A stretch of 64,000 nt of DNA, taken from assembly GCA_030683155.1 (NCBI GenBank), contig JAUXMV010000099.1, positions 46,624 to 110,623 on the forward strand, given 5' to 3'. Positions within the stretch are counted from its first letter, which is position 1. Every line of letters begins with the position of its first letter. This document shows positions 52,117-61,769 of the stretch, one piece after another. The translations under genes were made by a program, and so were the position numbers. Under the pieces are notes generated by a model that worked only from the letters and a program-made list of their open reading frames with translations, did no database searches and had not been told where the DNA came from. The DNA comes from Bacteroidales bacterium. Its GTDB lineage: Bacteria; Bacteroidota; Bacteroidia; Bacteroidales; F082.

Positions 52117-52851
52117 ATGTTCAGGCTATTAGGAGAGTATTTGCTTTTAATGTTCGAAACCTTTAAAAGACCCGACAAAGGCCCTGTTTTCCGCCGGCAG
52201 CTGATGATCGAATTTGTAGGATTAGGCATTGACTCTATCGGAATAGTAGCGATTATTTCTGTTTTTACGGGTGCCATTGTAGCCATTCAAACAGCCTACA
52301 ATATTGATTCCCCGCTGATTCCACTTACCATGGTGGGATTTACAACCCGTCAGATGATGATTCTTGAGTTTTCACCCACCATCATCAGTCTTATCCTTGC
52401 GGGAAAAGTTGGTTCACGGATTGCTTCCGAAATTGGCACAATGCGCGTCACTGAGCAAATAGATGCACTGCGCGTAATGGGTGTTAATCCAGCCAATTAC
52501 CTCATACTTCCAAAAATAACAGCAAGTATGTTGTTCAATCCTGTTTTAATTATTTTTAGCATTGTTGTTGGAATCTGGGGTGGTTGGCTTGCCTGTATTG
52601 TTACAGGACTTGTGACTTCGGCAGATTATATTGAAGGTCTAAGGAGTTGGTTCGAGCCTTTCACCGTTACCTACGCAATGATAAAAACGGTTGTTTTTGC
52701 TTTTATAATTGCCTCCGTATCCGGATTTTTAGGATATAACCTTAAAGGAGGATCCGTTGAAGTTGGCAAAGCAAGCACAAAAGCTGTAGTTGTAAGCAGC
52801 ATTCTGATTATTTTTTTCGACCTCATCCTTACACAATTATTGCTGGTATGA
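52117..52851 (+). CDS. mlaE: MlaE-family lipid ABC transporter permease
   Basis: A 244-residue inner-membrane permease of the Mla system that moves phospholipids between inner and outer membranes. Five hydrophobic helices and the conserved GSRIASEIGTMRVTEQIDAL motif (the EQIDALxxMG coupling helix) are visible. The ATPase gene overlaps its end by four bases (ATGA). No MCE-domain MlaD gene follows directly. Confidence 0.93.
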   Translation: MFRLLGEYLLLMFETFKRPDKGPVFRRQLMIEFVGLGIDSIGIVAIISVFTGAIVAIQTAYNIDSPLIPLTMVGFTTRQMMILEFSPTIISLILAGKVGSRIASEIGTMRVTEQIDALRVMGVNPANYLILPKITASMLFNPVLIIFSIVVGIWGGWLACIVTGLVTSADYIEGLRSWFEPFTVTYAMIKTVVFAFIIASVSGFLGYNLKGGSVEVGKASTKAVVVSSILIIFFDLILTQLLLV

Positions 52852-53591
52852 TTGAAGTTCAAAATATCTCAAAAGCCTTTGGTGAACATACAGTACTTGC
52901 TGATATCTCCACTTTTTTTGAAAAAGGGAAAACTAACCTCATTATAGGTCAGAGCGGTTCTGGAAAAACAGTTTTGATGAAATGCTGTATTGGTTTGGTA
53001 GAACCAGATGTTGGCGTGATTCGTTTCGATAACAGGCCCTTTTCGACGATTGCAGAAAAAAAGAGAAAAGATATTCGACAGGAAATGGGGGTGCTTTTTC
53101 AGGGAGGAGCATTGTTCGACTCTTTTACGGTGGAACAAAATGTGATGTTTCCATTGAATATGTTCACAGAAATGCCTTTGGAGGAAAAACTTGAACGCGT
53201 AAACTTTTGTCTGAAACGGGTAAATCTGGAAAATGTGAACCAGCTTTTTCCTTCGGAAATCAGTGGTGGAATGATGAAACGTGTAGCTATTGCGAGAGCT
53301 ATTTCAAACAATCCAAGCTATTTGTTTTGTGACGAACCCAATTCCGGCCTTGATCCAAAAACAGCAGAAGTGATTGATCAGCTGATTAGCGAAATCACTG
53401 AAGAGTATGATATCACCACCGTCATTAATACGCATGATATGAACTCCGTACTTCAAATCGGGCAGCGCATCAATTTTTTGTACAATGGGAAACTTTGGTG
53501 GACCGGTGATAAGCATACTATTCTGAAAACCGAAAACCCTGAACTGAGTGATTTCGTGTTTTCCACAGAATTAACCCGTAGATTAAGATAA
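52848..53591 (+). CDS. mlaF: MlaF-type ABC transporter ATPase
   Basis: A 247-residue ATPase partner of MlaE: Walker A GQSGSGKTV, Q-loop LFQGGALFDSFTV (family-typical), signature ISGGMMKRVAIARA, Walker B YLFCDEPNSGLDP and the switch His in NTHDM. Coupled by a four-base overlap with mlaE. Confidence 0.94.
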   Translation: MIEVQNISKAFGEHTVLADISTFFEKGKTNLIIGQSGSGKTVLMKCCIGLVEPDVGVIRFDNRPFSTIAEKKRKDIRQEMGVLFQGGALFDSFTVEQNVMFPLNMFTEMPLEEKLERVNFCLKRVNLENVNQLFPSEISGGMMKRVAIARAISNNPSYLFCDEPNSGLDPKTAEVIDQLISEITEEYDITTVINTHDMNSVLQIGQRINFLYNGKLWWTGDKHTILKTENPELSDFVFSTELTRRLR

Positions 53592-53605
53592 TTAAACTGC
53601 TTAAA

Positions 53606-54157
53606 ATGAATATTTTAGACATAATCATTCTTATCTTACTTGTAATTTTTACAATTCAAGGATTTCGAAAAGGATTGGTAGCAGAACTAAGTTCACTGCT
53701 GGCATTGATTCTTGGCGTTTATGTTGCTTTTTTCTTTTCAAGTGTAACGGCTGATTTTTTGCATGAATTTTTCGGAATTGAGAGCAAATATCTAAAGTTG
53801 ATAGCGTTTGTACTTACCCTTGTTCTGGTCATCGTTGCTGTTGCGGCAATTGGCAAAGTGGTCGAAAAAATTATCAATACACTCATGCTGGGGTTTTTCA
53901 ATCGTTTGACCGGAGCCGTTTTTGGCGCCATTAAAGGGATGTTGATTCTGAGTTTAATCCTTATGCTTCTGAACTATCTTGAAATCGGAGAAAGCCTTAT
54001 CAGTAAAGAAAGACAGCAAAATTCACGGTTGTATGACGAGGTGGAATCTTTTGCACCCTACATTTTTCGAAGGTTTAAAGTGGAAGAGAATTTTCAAGAG
54101 TACAACCCCTGGAAAGACGATGAAAAGACAGAAGAAAAATCCAATGTCGTGACCTGA
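53606..54157 (+). CDS. CvpA-family membrane protein
   Basis: A 183-residue protein with four transmembrane helices and the family start DIIILILLVIFTIQGFRKGLVAELSSL, then NRLTGAVFGAIKGML. CvpA was named for colicin V production in E. coli and influences envelope stability; its biochemical role is unknown. It lies 14 bases after mlaF and probably belongs to the same transcript. Confidence 0.9.
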   Translation: MNILDIIILILLVIFTIQGFRKGLVAELSSLLALILGVYVAFFFSSVTADFLHEFFGIESKYLKLIAFVLTLVLVIVAVAAIGKVVEKIINTLMLGFFNRLTGAVFGAIKGMLILSLILMLLNYLEIGESLISKERQQNSRLYDEVESFAPYIFRRFKVEENFQEYNPWKDDEKTEEKSNVVT

Positions 54158-54399
54158 AAGCCTTCTTTTGTGAAATAGCTTAAGCGTTTTAGAGATTTTA
54201 CAAGTTTTCGTTTATCCTTTTTCAGTCAGATTTCACATAAAGCATCTTACAACTTTTTTACGTTTGAAACGTTTGGTTGTTGAGGTGTCATCAACGAATT
54301 GGAATCAAAACGAACTTTTTGGCATCATTAAAAGTCAACCTTTTCAGCCGTTTTCCTTTGAAACAGTAAACTTGAAGGACACTTAAAAGTATTGATTTC

Positions 54400-55491
54400 A
54401 TGCATCATAAAACAATTTTTATGCGATACCTTTTTCTCTTTTTTATACTTCAATTCTCCTTGATTGCGATGGCTCAAAACCGTTATGAAGAAATTGATAA
54501 ACGTGTAAAAACCATTCCATCCGAAGATTCTAAAAGCATCCAAAAACTATCCGATTGGTTTATCAGTAATTTCGAAAAAGAAGATGACCGCTTCAGAGCG
54601 ATATTTTTCTGGGTTGCCGACAATCTGGTTTATGACATCAAAAGTTTGGAACGTCCTGCTGTTGAAGAACCAAAACCGGTAATAGTAAAAAAGGCATTTG
54701 AAAGGAAAATGGCTGTTTGTGAAGGCTATTCAGGCCTCATGGACACACTTTGTCAACTTTCGGGCATCAGAACAGAAGCTGTGAGTGGCTACACCCGCAA
54801 CAACGGCCAACTTGATATAACACCGCATATGTGGATTGCGGCCAACATTAATGGAGAGTGGACATTGTCCGATCCAACATGGGCATCCGGAGCAATAATG
54901 AACAAAAAGTTTGTAAAACAATTTGAAGAAAAATATTTCAGGGTGCCTGCACAAAAAATGATTCAAAGCCATATTCCCTATGATCCAATGTGGCAGCTGC
55001 TTGAAAATCCTGTAACACACAAGGCATTTATTCAGCTCACCAATGTTGAAAAAAATGACCTTGTTTTCAATTTTAACGACTCCATTTATCACCATCTGAA
55101 TGCCGGAAAAGCGGTGCAATATCAGAATGAATTGCGTCGGATTCGGATTCAGGGTTTTAATCATCAGGCGCTTGCGCAACGTATAAACTATCTTGAAGGT
55201 ACGCTGAAAGTTATTCAACACAACAAAACCGTTGCAGAATTGCGTGTTGTAACAGATTTTTTTAATCAGGCTATAACGCTCTTCAATGATGGTGTAACCC
55301 TTCTGAACAACAGAAATGATTCTAAAAAAGTGAATATGAAACTTCAGGAGGCCAATGAGAAACTTTTTCAGGCTAAGGAGCGGCTCCTGGCAATTGAAGA
55401 TTCACCGGCTGCACTCAATCAGAATATCGCATCAATGATGAATTCCATTCAGCAGCTTGATGAAAATATTCAAAAGCTACTGAGGCGCTGA
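54400..55491 (+). CDS. Secreted transglutaminase-like protein
   Basis: A 363-residue protein with a signal peptide (MRYLFLFFILQFSLIAMAQ; ATG at 54421 is an equally good start). Residues about 55-190 form a transglutaminase/cysteine-protease-like core with Cys in MAVCEGYSG, His in ITPHMWIAANI and Asp in WTLSDPTWASG, so the catalytic triad is complete. The C-terminal 130 residues are helical and coiled-coil-like. Substrate unknown; such proteins may modify or trim envelope proteins. Confidence 0.85.
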   Translation: MHHKTIFMRYLFLFFILQFSLIAMAQNRYEEIDKRVKTIPSEDSKSIQKLSDWFISNFEKEDDRFRAIFFWVADNLVYDIKSLERPAVEEPKPVIVKKAFERKMAVCEGYSGLMDTLCQLSGIRTEAVSGYTRNNGQLDITPHMWIAANINGEWTLSDPTWASGAIMNKKFVKQFEEKYFRVPAQKMIQSHIPYDPMWQLLENPVTHKAFIQLTNVEKNDLVFNFNDSIYHHLNAGKAVQYQNELRRIRIQGFNHQALAQRINYLEGTLKVIQHNKTVAELRVVTDFFNQAITLFNDGVTLLNNRNDSKKVNMKLQEANEKLFQAKERLLAIEDSPAALNQNIASMMNSIQQLDENIQKLLRR

Positions 55492-55540
55492 TGCTTTTTT
55501 TGGTTTGCCAAAAATGATGCCTTACTGACTGAATCTTCTC

Positions 55541-55571
55541 TTTGGTTTGATGCTAATGCTTCATATCTTTG
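55541..55571 (+). promoter_or_regulatory. Consensus promoter of the T9SS beta-helix gene
   Basis: -33 TTTG (55541-55544), exactly 19 bases, then -7 TATCTTTG (55564-55571), with the start codon 20 bases on. This is the best Bacteroidota promoter match in the window. Confidence 0.75.
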
Positions 55572-55590
55572 CTCTTCCAAAACCAAATGT

Positions 55591-57183
55591 ATGAAACGTT
55601 CATTCTTGCTGTTGATTTTTATCAGTCAATTGATTTTATCAGCTCAATCACAAAACAATTTTATCGCCTGCGGTGAGCAATCAGGCACATGGAATTATGA
55701 TACTGTTTTTGTTCATTGCGATGTTGTTGTGCCACATCTGCAAATGCTTCAGATTCTTCCGGGAACAAAAATTGTCTTTAAGGGGCATTATTCCATTCAT
55801 GTTCAGGGAAACATAAAAGCGCTGGGAACAATGGCCGACAGCATACAGTTTTCTATTGATGACACGCTTGGTTTCAGTGATATTCACAGCAATGCAGGTG
55901 GATGGAATGGCCTTCGATTTGAAGACACCTCCCAGGAAAATGATTCGTCACTTTTCAGTTATTGCAAGTTCAGTTATGGGAAAGCTGTAGGCGATTCAGC
56001 CAATTGTTTTGGTGGAGCCATCAGGGCAATTCGTTCAGATAAAATAGCGATCCGACATTCCACACTTGACAATAATTATGCATTTTATTGGGGTGGAGCA
56101 CTTTATGCATTTAAATCAAATATATCTATGGACTTTGTGGAGGTATCCAGCAATTATGCTGGTAACGATGGAATGATATACGGTTATGGCGGTGGCTTGT
56201 GCTTTGTTTCTTGCGAACCTGACCTGCGTTTTATGCATTTTACTAAAAACAGATCAACAGGCATTGGCGGTGGCGCCTCCTTTGAATATTCGCGGCCATT
56301 GATCGTGAATGCTGTTTTCGACGACAACTTCAGCGGCCTTGGAGGTGCTTTGGGGTTTTTGCGCTCACAACCCGACCGACAGATTGCAAACCTGCTGATT
56401 ATGAACAATGAGGCTTATTTTTTTGGCGGTGGAATTGCCAATGTAGCCGCTTCTCCGATAATGACAAACGTTACCATTGTCAACAACTATGCTGCTATGG
56501 GAGGAGGTTTTTATTGCAATGAATTTTCTCATGCAAAGCTCTACAACAGTATTCTTTGGGGAAACAATAGTTATGACAGTATTGGTTCGCAAGTCTGGAT
56601 TTGGGATATTGTTTCTGAGCCTGGTTTTTACAACTGTGCCGTACAACACGGAACTTCGCTTTTTGGAGGCAGCACCTTTATTGGAGAATATCTCAACTGC
56701 ACCGAAAACGATCCACTTTTTACTGATCCATCCAATGACAATTATCGCTTGTCACCTCAAGGTTCTTGCTTCAATGCCGGCATAACAGATATACCGGCTT
56801 TTAGTTTGCCGGCATTTGACTTGGATATGCAGCAACGGGTTCATTATGGCGCGATCGATATTGGCGCATTTGAATACAACGGGCCTGTTCAAGTTTACGA
56901 AAGACAAGCACAAAAGCTTGATATGAAGGTTTTTCCAATGCCTGTGCAAAAGATTTCTGTTTTAGAAATATTCACTGATTCTGAAGTTATATGCCAGCTA
57001 TTTTTGGACGACATCACTGGAAAGAGGCATGAAATCAGAAAAGGAATTGTACTCAGCGAAGGCAAAAACACTTTCACACTCTCAGAGCTCTTTACTGAAC
57101 CTGAACGATTACCATCAGGCGTTTACCTTGTAGGGATCAGGCTGGAAAATGGATTGCAAAAGGGAATAAGGATAGTTCTTTAG
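55591..57183 (+). CDS. T9SS-secreted right-handed beta-helix protein
   Basis: A 530-residue cell-surface protein. A signal peptide (RSFLLLIFISQLILSAQSQ) is followed by a parallel beta-helix (about 60-430) with repeated polymorphic-outer-membrane-protein-like motifs (FGGAIRAIRS, YWGGALYAFKS, GIGGGASFEYSR, GLGGALGFL, FGGGIANV). The last 85 residues form a type IX sorting domain (KVFPMPVQ ... LPSGVYLVGIRLENGLQKGIRIVL). The protein should be exported by the Por machinery and attached to the surface. Its stop codon overlaps that of the convergent kinase gene. Confidence 0.9.
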   Translation: MKRSFLLLIFISQLILSAQSQNNFIACGEQSGTWNYDTVFVHCDVVVPHLQMLQILPGTKIVFKGHYSIHVQGNIKALGTMADSIQFSIDDTLGFSDIHSNAGGWNGLRFEDTSQENDSSLFSYCKFSYGKAVGDSANCFGGAIRAIRSDKIAIRHSTLDNNYAFYWGGALYAFKSNISMDFVEVSSNYAGNDGMIYGYGGGLCFVSCEPDLRFMHFTKNRSTGIGGGASFEYSRPLIVNAVFDDNFSGLGGALGFLRSQPDRQIANLLIMNNEAYFFGGGIANVAASPIMTNVTIVNNYAAMGGGFYCNEFSHAKLYNSILWGNNSYDSIGSQVWIWDIVSEPGFYNCAVQHGTSLFGGSTFIGEYLNCTENDPLFTDPSNDNYRLSPQGSCFNAGITDIPAFSLPAFDLDMQQRVHYGAIDIGAFEYNGPVQVYERQAQKLDMKVFPMPVQKISVLEIFTDSEVICQLFLDDITGKRHEIRKGIVLSEGKNTFTLSELFTEPERLPSGVYLVGIRLENGLQKGIRIVL

Positions 57184-60100
57184 TCAAAAAGTTCGTTCAA
57201 GGCGCTGTAAAGTTTTTCTTTTTCAATAGGTTTAATCAGGCAATTTATACAGCCTGCATTCATCGCCTTTTGAATTTCGATTGGTTGAGAATAGGCTGTC
57301 TGGGCAATCACAGGAATTTTAGGAAAGTCTTTCAGAATGATTCGGGTAGCTTCAAAACCGTCCATTTCAGGCATTTTGATGTCCATCAAAATCAAATCGA
57401 AGGGATTTTCTTTGTTCATCCTTACAGCATCAAGACCTGTTTTTGCCTGTACAATTTCTTTTACTTTTCCATTCAAAAGCGTCAAAATATACTCAAAATT
57501 GTCGTTTTCATCTTCGGCAACCAACACCCTCAGTTTTTCCAGTGATGCAATCTTTTTTATTGGTTTAGCTTCTGTGTTACTACTATGAGATGATTCATAG
57601 GGTATAATTAAAGAAAACGTTGAGCCCTTGTTGCTTTCAGATTCCAACTCAATGGTTCCATCCATTAGTCCGGCCAAACCTTGTGCAATACTCAATCCCA
57701 AACCATTCCCCCTTATTGCACGAAGCTGTGATTCATTCCCTCTGAAAAATCTTTCAAAAACATGCGGCTGTTCATCAGGTGGAATGCCGATTCCGGTATC
57801 CAGAACATAAAACCGGATTGTTGCAACTTGAATGCTATAACCAATTTTAATATGACCTTCAAGCGTGTATTTTATGGCATTATTTATAAGTCCGGACAAT
57901 ATTTGCCGAATTTTTCCTTTATCGCCATGCATCTCATTCACATTTTTGGCCTGATCTGTATCTAGCAACAAAGCAATATTTTTTTCAGCGGCCTTTTGAT
58001 AAAAAGTCTGAAAAAGGTCGTGAAAGAGCTGATTCAGACTAAAGTCTTTATTTTCAAGTGGTATCTTTTCCGAGTCGAGTCGTGACACTGCAAGCACATC
58101 ATCAATGATTCTAAGCAGTTGCTCAGCATTGTTATTAATTATTTCAACAAAATTATGTTTTTCGGCTTCAGGGTAATCGTCGAAGAGCAGGTCAGAAAAA
58201 CCCACTATAGCATTGAGCGGAGTTCTTATTTCATGATTAAGATTATTCAGGAATGAAGTTTTCAGTCTGTCGCTTTCCTGTGCTTTATTTCTGGCATGCG
58301 TGAGGTCAAGTTCCATCTTTTTTCGCGCAGAAATATCAACGATCATTCCTATCAAACCACCAATATTACCATTTGTATCGGGAAAAGGTGACTTTGTCAG
58401 AATGACACTTTTAGTTTCTCCTGATGGCAGTTTCAATTCTCTTTCGAGCGTTTGAATTTTATCTTTTCCATCAAAGATACGTTGGTCGGAAGCGATATTT
58501 CTCTGGGCAATCTCATAATCGTCTATATCATGAAGGCTTCTGCCAATAATATCTTCCTTTCTAAAGCCAAAAAGATCAGCAAAAGCCTTGTTAACACCCA
58601 AATAAGCACCTGTACGATCCATGTAAAACAGTGGGTTTGGAATGGATTCAAGAAGGGTTTCAATAAATTTTGATTGTTGCTGAATTTCAATTTCAGCCTC
58701 TTTCTTGTTCGTTATATCACGGACAATAACCAACACCTCTTCATCACCGCTTTTCACCATTCGAGCGTCATACCAACGCTGTTTCTCTTTATGATATAGA
58801 CTATACTCGTATTGCAACAGCTCGCCTTTATCGAGTGTGATGGCAATCTTTTCTGAAGTATGTTTGGCCAGTGAAGGTGGCAAAACATCGAAACAGGTTT
58901 TGCCAAGTAGTTCTTCAGAAGAAACAAGCAGCAAGCTTTGATCCTGAGCAACGCAATCGATGAAACGTCCATCTTTGTCAATGCGGAAAAAGATATCCGG
59001 TATAGCTGAGATAATTGCCCGATTTCGCGACTCGCTTTTAATCAAGGTACGTTCGGCTAAAACCTGATCTGTAATGTTTTTCGAAATAGACAAAACACCT
59101 TGTCTGCCATCAGGCAATGTGACCAATGTTTCAATAAGTTCTGAAATCTTAATCTTATTGTTTTGTGCAAGACTCTCAACACGGCTGTAAAGTACCTTTT
59201 TTTGAACAATCGCTTCAATATTCTGCTTCACCTGCGGCCTGAACTTTTCAGGAACGATGATTTCAATGTTTTTTCCGATTAAGTCTTTTGCTTTGTAGCC
59301 AAAATCGTTGCACAAAGTTTGATTTACCTCAAGGATGGTTCCTTCCAAATCTTCAAGAATGATGCCCACCGGACTTGATTCAAAAAGGGAACGATAGCGT
59401 TCTTCACTGATACGAAGCGCGTTTTCTGCATTTTTTCGCTCAGTTATATCCTGTGCAATGGCAATAATTGCCTCCTGATCAAAATAAATTGTTTTAAACA
59501 GACTGACCTCTTTCGGAAAGATTTCACCATTGCTGCGAATCCCCCAAAATTCAAACTGAACAGCTTTGCCATTAAAAGCTGCAGCAATATTTTTCTTAAG
59601 TTCCTCCAGATCATTATAACCGGGTGCTGATAAAAATTCTGGGGTATTTCCTATAAATTTTTCTCTTGGATAGCCATAAAGAGCTAATGCACCATCATTT
59701 ACATCGAGAAAACGACCTTGAGCATCCTGCACATAAGCAGCGCCTTTGATGCTGTTGAAAAGACTTCGGTAGCTTTTTGCACTTCTGACGGCTTGTTTTT
59801 GTCTTTCCAGTTCATTGGCTCTGTCCCGAAAAACCATTACAGCACCAATCATTTTGCTGTCATTGTCAAAAATTGGCGCTGCGCTGTCGGCAACAGGAAT
59901 CTTATTGCCATGTGCATCAATCAACAGAAACGAATCAAAACTTACTTTTTCTTTTTGTTCAAGTACAAGTTGAAGCGGATTTTCAATCTCCAGCATACTT
60001 ATTTCATCCACAAATCTGATAACCGATTTGATGTTTTTCCCAACTATTTCATTTTCAATGAATCCAGTAAGTTTCTCAGCCACAGGATTCAGCTGATTGA

Positions 60101-60767
60101 TATTTCCATTGATATCAGTAGTAATGACACCATCCCCGATGCTGTAGAAAGTTGTCCGGTAAAGCTTCTCACTTTCCGAAAGCTGTTTAAAAAGGCTGCT
60201 GTTAAGCTCCTGATCGAGCAATACTTTACCGATGATAACAGTAACAAGCGGATAAATTCCAAGAACTGTGAAGCCAATCAGTTGAAATGTTTCGCGTCTG
60301 ACAGCAGAAGGCAACGCAAGCATCAGTACAATCATTACTACATGCACGAGGATACCCATCAAAAGAAAACCCCAAACCTTTATTTGCACTATTTTTTTCC
60401 ACCTTCGGTAAGAATGGGAAGCCCATCCAATAGCAAATGAAGACAAAATAACCAGCGATCCCATCAAAATACCTGATCCACCCAGGTATAACCTGTAACT
60501 AACTGCAATAATTGCACTTATGGCACCACTAACAGGGCCAAAAAACAGTGCTGCAAGACTGATTACGATTGAACGCCCATCGAATATGATGCCTTCAGTG
60601 ACAACAAACGGATACATCATTCCAACCATGGTAGCTGAACCAAACAACAAACCCTGCAAGACTTTACCACTTAGAAGGTTCCTGTCAAAGCGTTGATTAA
60701 TAAAGCCCGACAATGCGCTGATCGCAACCAGGACAGAAAGATTGTATATCAGGTCAATTAAAATCAT
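57180..60767 (-). CDS. Hybrid sensor histidine kinase with 5TMR-LYT and five PAS domains
   Basis: A 1195-residue membrane kinase. Residues 1-190 form a LytS-type 5-7 helix sensor (GKVLQGLLFGSATMVGM, FFGPVSGAISAIIA). Five PAS domains follow at about 200-320, 345-450, 460-570, 580-690 and 700-820, then HisKA (NHEIRTPLNAIVGFSDLL), HATPase (NNAIKYT, DTGIGIPPDEQ, GNGLGLSIAQGL) and a C-terminal receiver with DLILMDIKMPEMDG. Such hybrids pass phosphate to an HPt protein; the HPt at 13069 is one candidate. The ATG at 60767 is taken over a TTG at 60773. Confidence 0.92.
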   Translation of the reverse strand: MILIDLIYNLSVLVAISALSGFINQRFDRNLLSGKVLQGLLFGSATMVGMMYPFVVTEGIIFDGRSIVISLAALFFGPVSGAISAIIAVSYRLYLGGSGILMGSLVILSSFAIGWASHSYRRWKKIVQIKVWGFLLMGILVHVVMIVLMLALPSAVRRETFQLIGFTVLGIYPLVTVIIGKVLLDQELNSSLFKQLSESEKLYRTTFYSIGDGVITTDINGNINQLNPVAEKLTGFIENEIVGKNIKSVIRFVDEISMLEIENPLQLVLEQKEKVSFDSFLLIDAHGNKIPVADSAAPIFDNDSKMIGAVMVFRDRANELERQKQAVRSAKSYRSLFNSIKGAAYVQDAQGRFLDVNDGALALYGYPREKFIGNTPEFLSAPGYNDLEELKKNIAAAFNGKAVQFEFWGIRSNGEIFPKEVSLFKTIYFDQEAIIAIAQDITERKNAENALRISEERYRSLFESSPVGIILEDLEGTILEVNQTLCNDFGYKAKDLIGKNIEIIVPEKFRPQVKQNIEAIVQKKVLYSRVESLAQNNKIKISELIETLVTLPDGRQGVLSISKNITDQVLAERTLIKSESRNRAIISAIPDIFFRIDKDGRFIDCVAQDQSLLLVSSEELLGKTCFDVLPPSLAKHTSEKIAITLDKGELLQYEYSLYHKEKQRWYDARMVKSGDEEVLVIVRDITNKKEAEIEIQQQSKFIETLLESIPNPLFYMDRTGAYLGVNKAFADLFGFRKEDIIGRSLHDIDDYEIAQRNIASDQRIFDGKDKIQTLERELKLPSGETKSVILTKSPFPDTNGNIGGLIGMIVDISARKKMELDLTHARNKAQESDRLKTSFLNNLNHEIRTPLNAIVGFSDLLFDDYPEAEKHNFVEIINNNAEQLLRIIDDVLAVSRLDSEKIPLENKDFSLNQLFHDLFQTFYQKAAEKNIALLLDTDQAKNVNEMHGDKGKIRQILSGLINNAIKYTLEGHIKIGYSIQVATIRFYVLDTGIGIPPDEQPHVFERFFRGNESQLRAIRGNGLGLSIAQGLAGLMDGTIELESESNKGSTFSLIIPYESSHSSNTEAKPIKKIASLEKLRVLVAEDENDNFEYILTLLNGKVKEIVQAKTGLDAVRMNKENPFDLILMDIKMPEMDGFEATRIILKDFPKIPVIAQTAYSQPIEIQKAMNAGCINCLIKPIEKEKLYSALNELFD

Positions 60768-60827
60768 AGGCAAATCTACAAAACAAAAATTCTAATCAGT
60801 AAAAATAATTAGTCTTGTTTTATCCAA

Positions 60828-61691
60828 TTAAGTCGTCTGATTGTGGATGTTAAAGTTTTTTGCTTCAATCGAAGCTTCATAAAGTGCCATCAAATTAACA
60901 TTATTTTCAATTCCCTTTTCCTGACAAAATGCAAGCAAATCCTGTGTACTCAGGTTGCCAACCATTTCTTTGGCTGCAGTTGGACAGCCGCCCAAACCAT
61001 TTAAAACTGTTTCAAAACTGCGAACACCCGCTTCCCATGCAGCTTCAAGTTTAGCATGGCTTTGGGAAGGCTTTGTGTGAAGGTGTATGCCAAAATCTGC
61101 ATCAGGAAAAGCAGCGATTAACTGGCTATAAACATCAAAAATAATTTCAGGAGTAGCGTTTCCAAGAATATCGGACAAAGGCATACGTCTGATGCCTAAA
61201 TCATACAATTTTGATGCTCCCTCCACTACCATCGCCGGACTCCAATCATCGCCATAAGGATTTCCGAGCGCCATTGACAGGTAAATTACCCAGTCGAAGG
61301 TATGGTCTGAAGCCGTCTCCAGCATTTCTTCAATCACCTTCAGCGATCCGGCTTCATCGGTATTGAGGTTTCGTTTTAAGAAAGTTGGTGAGATAGAGAA
61401 AGGATATGAAAGGCAGTTGATGCGTTTTGTTTCGATGGCTTTTTTCACACCTTTACTATTTACTACCAAAGCCATTAGTTCCGGAACAGGCTCATTTAAA
61501 ACCAATTGTGAGATAACTTCTGTCGAATCGGCCATCTGCGGTATTACCTTGCCAGAAACAAAGCTGCCACAATCCACAGTATCAAATCCAGCCCTTAAAA
61601 GGGCATTGATGTAGTTAACTTTGACAGATGTCGGTATGAATGTTTTGATGCCTTGCATGGCATCGCGGGCAGTTTCAGTGATTTTAATCAT
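60828..61691 (-). CDS. HMG-CoA lyase-family (HMGL-like) protein, first copy
   Basis: A 287-residue DRE-TIM barrel protein. Typical sections: ETARDAMQGI, DTVDCGSFVSGKVIPQMAD, YLSMALGNPYGDDW, GIHLHTKPSQSHAKLEAAWEAG, and NGLGGCPTAAKEMVGN with the catalytic Cys. HMG-CoA lyase cleaves hydroxymethylglutaryl-CoA to acetoacetate and acetyl-CoA in leucine breakdown. The start lacks the usual RDG of TVRDG, which reads ETARDAMQ, so the exact reaction may differ. Confidence 0.85.
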   Translation of the reverse strand: MIKITETARDAMQGIKTFIPTSVKVNYINALLRAGFDTVDCGSFVSGKVIPQMADSTEVISQLVLNEPVPELMALVVNSKGVKKAIETKRINCLSYPFSISPTFLKRNLNTDEAGSLKVIEEMLETASDHTFDWVIYLSMALGNPYGDDWSPAMVVEGASKLYDLGIRRMPLSDILGNATPEIIFDVYSQLIAAFPDADFGIHLHTKPSQSHAKLEAAWEAGVRSFETVLNGLGGCPTAAKEMVGNLSTQDLLAFCQEKGIENNVNLMALYEASIEAKNFNIHNQTT

Positions 61692-61769
61692 AGGATTTTA
61701 AAAAATTCAGTGCGTCTGTAAAGATACTTATTCTCAAAACATCCTTCTGATTAAGTATAAACATATATT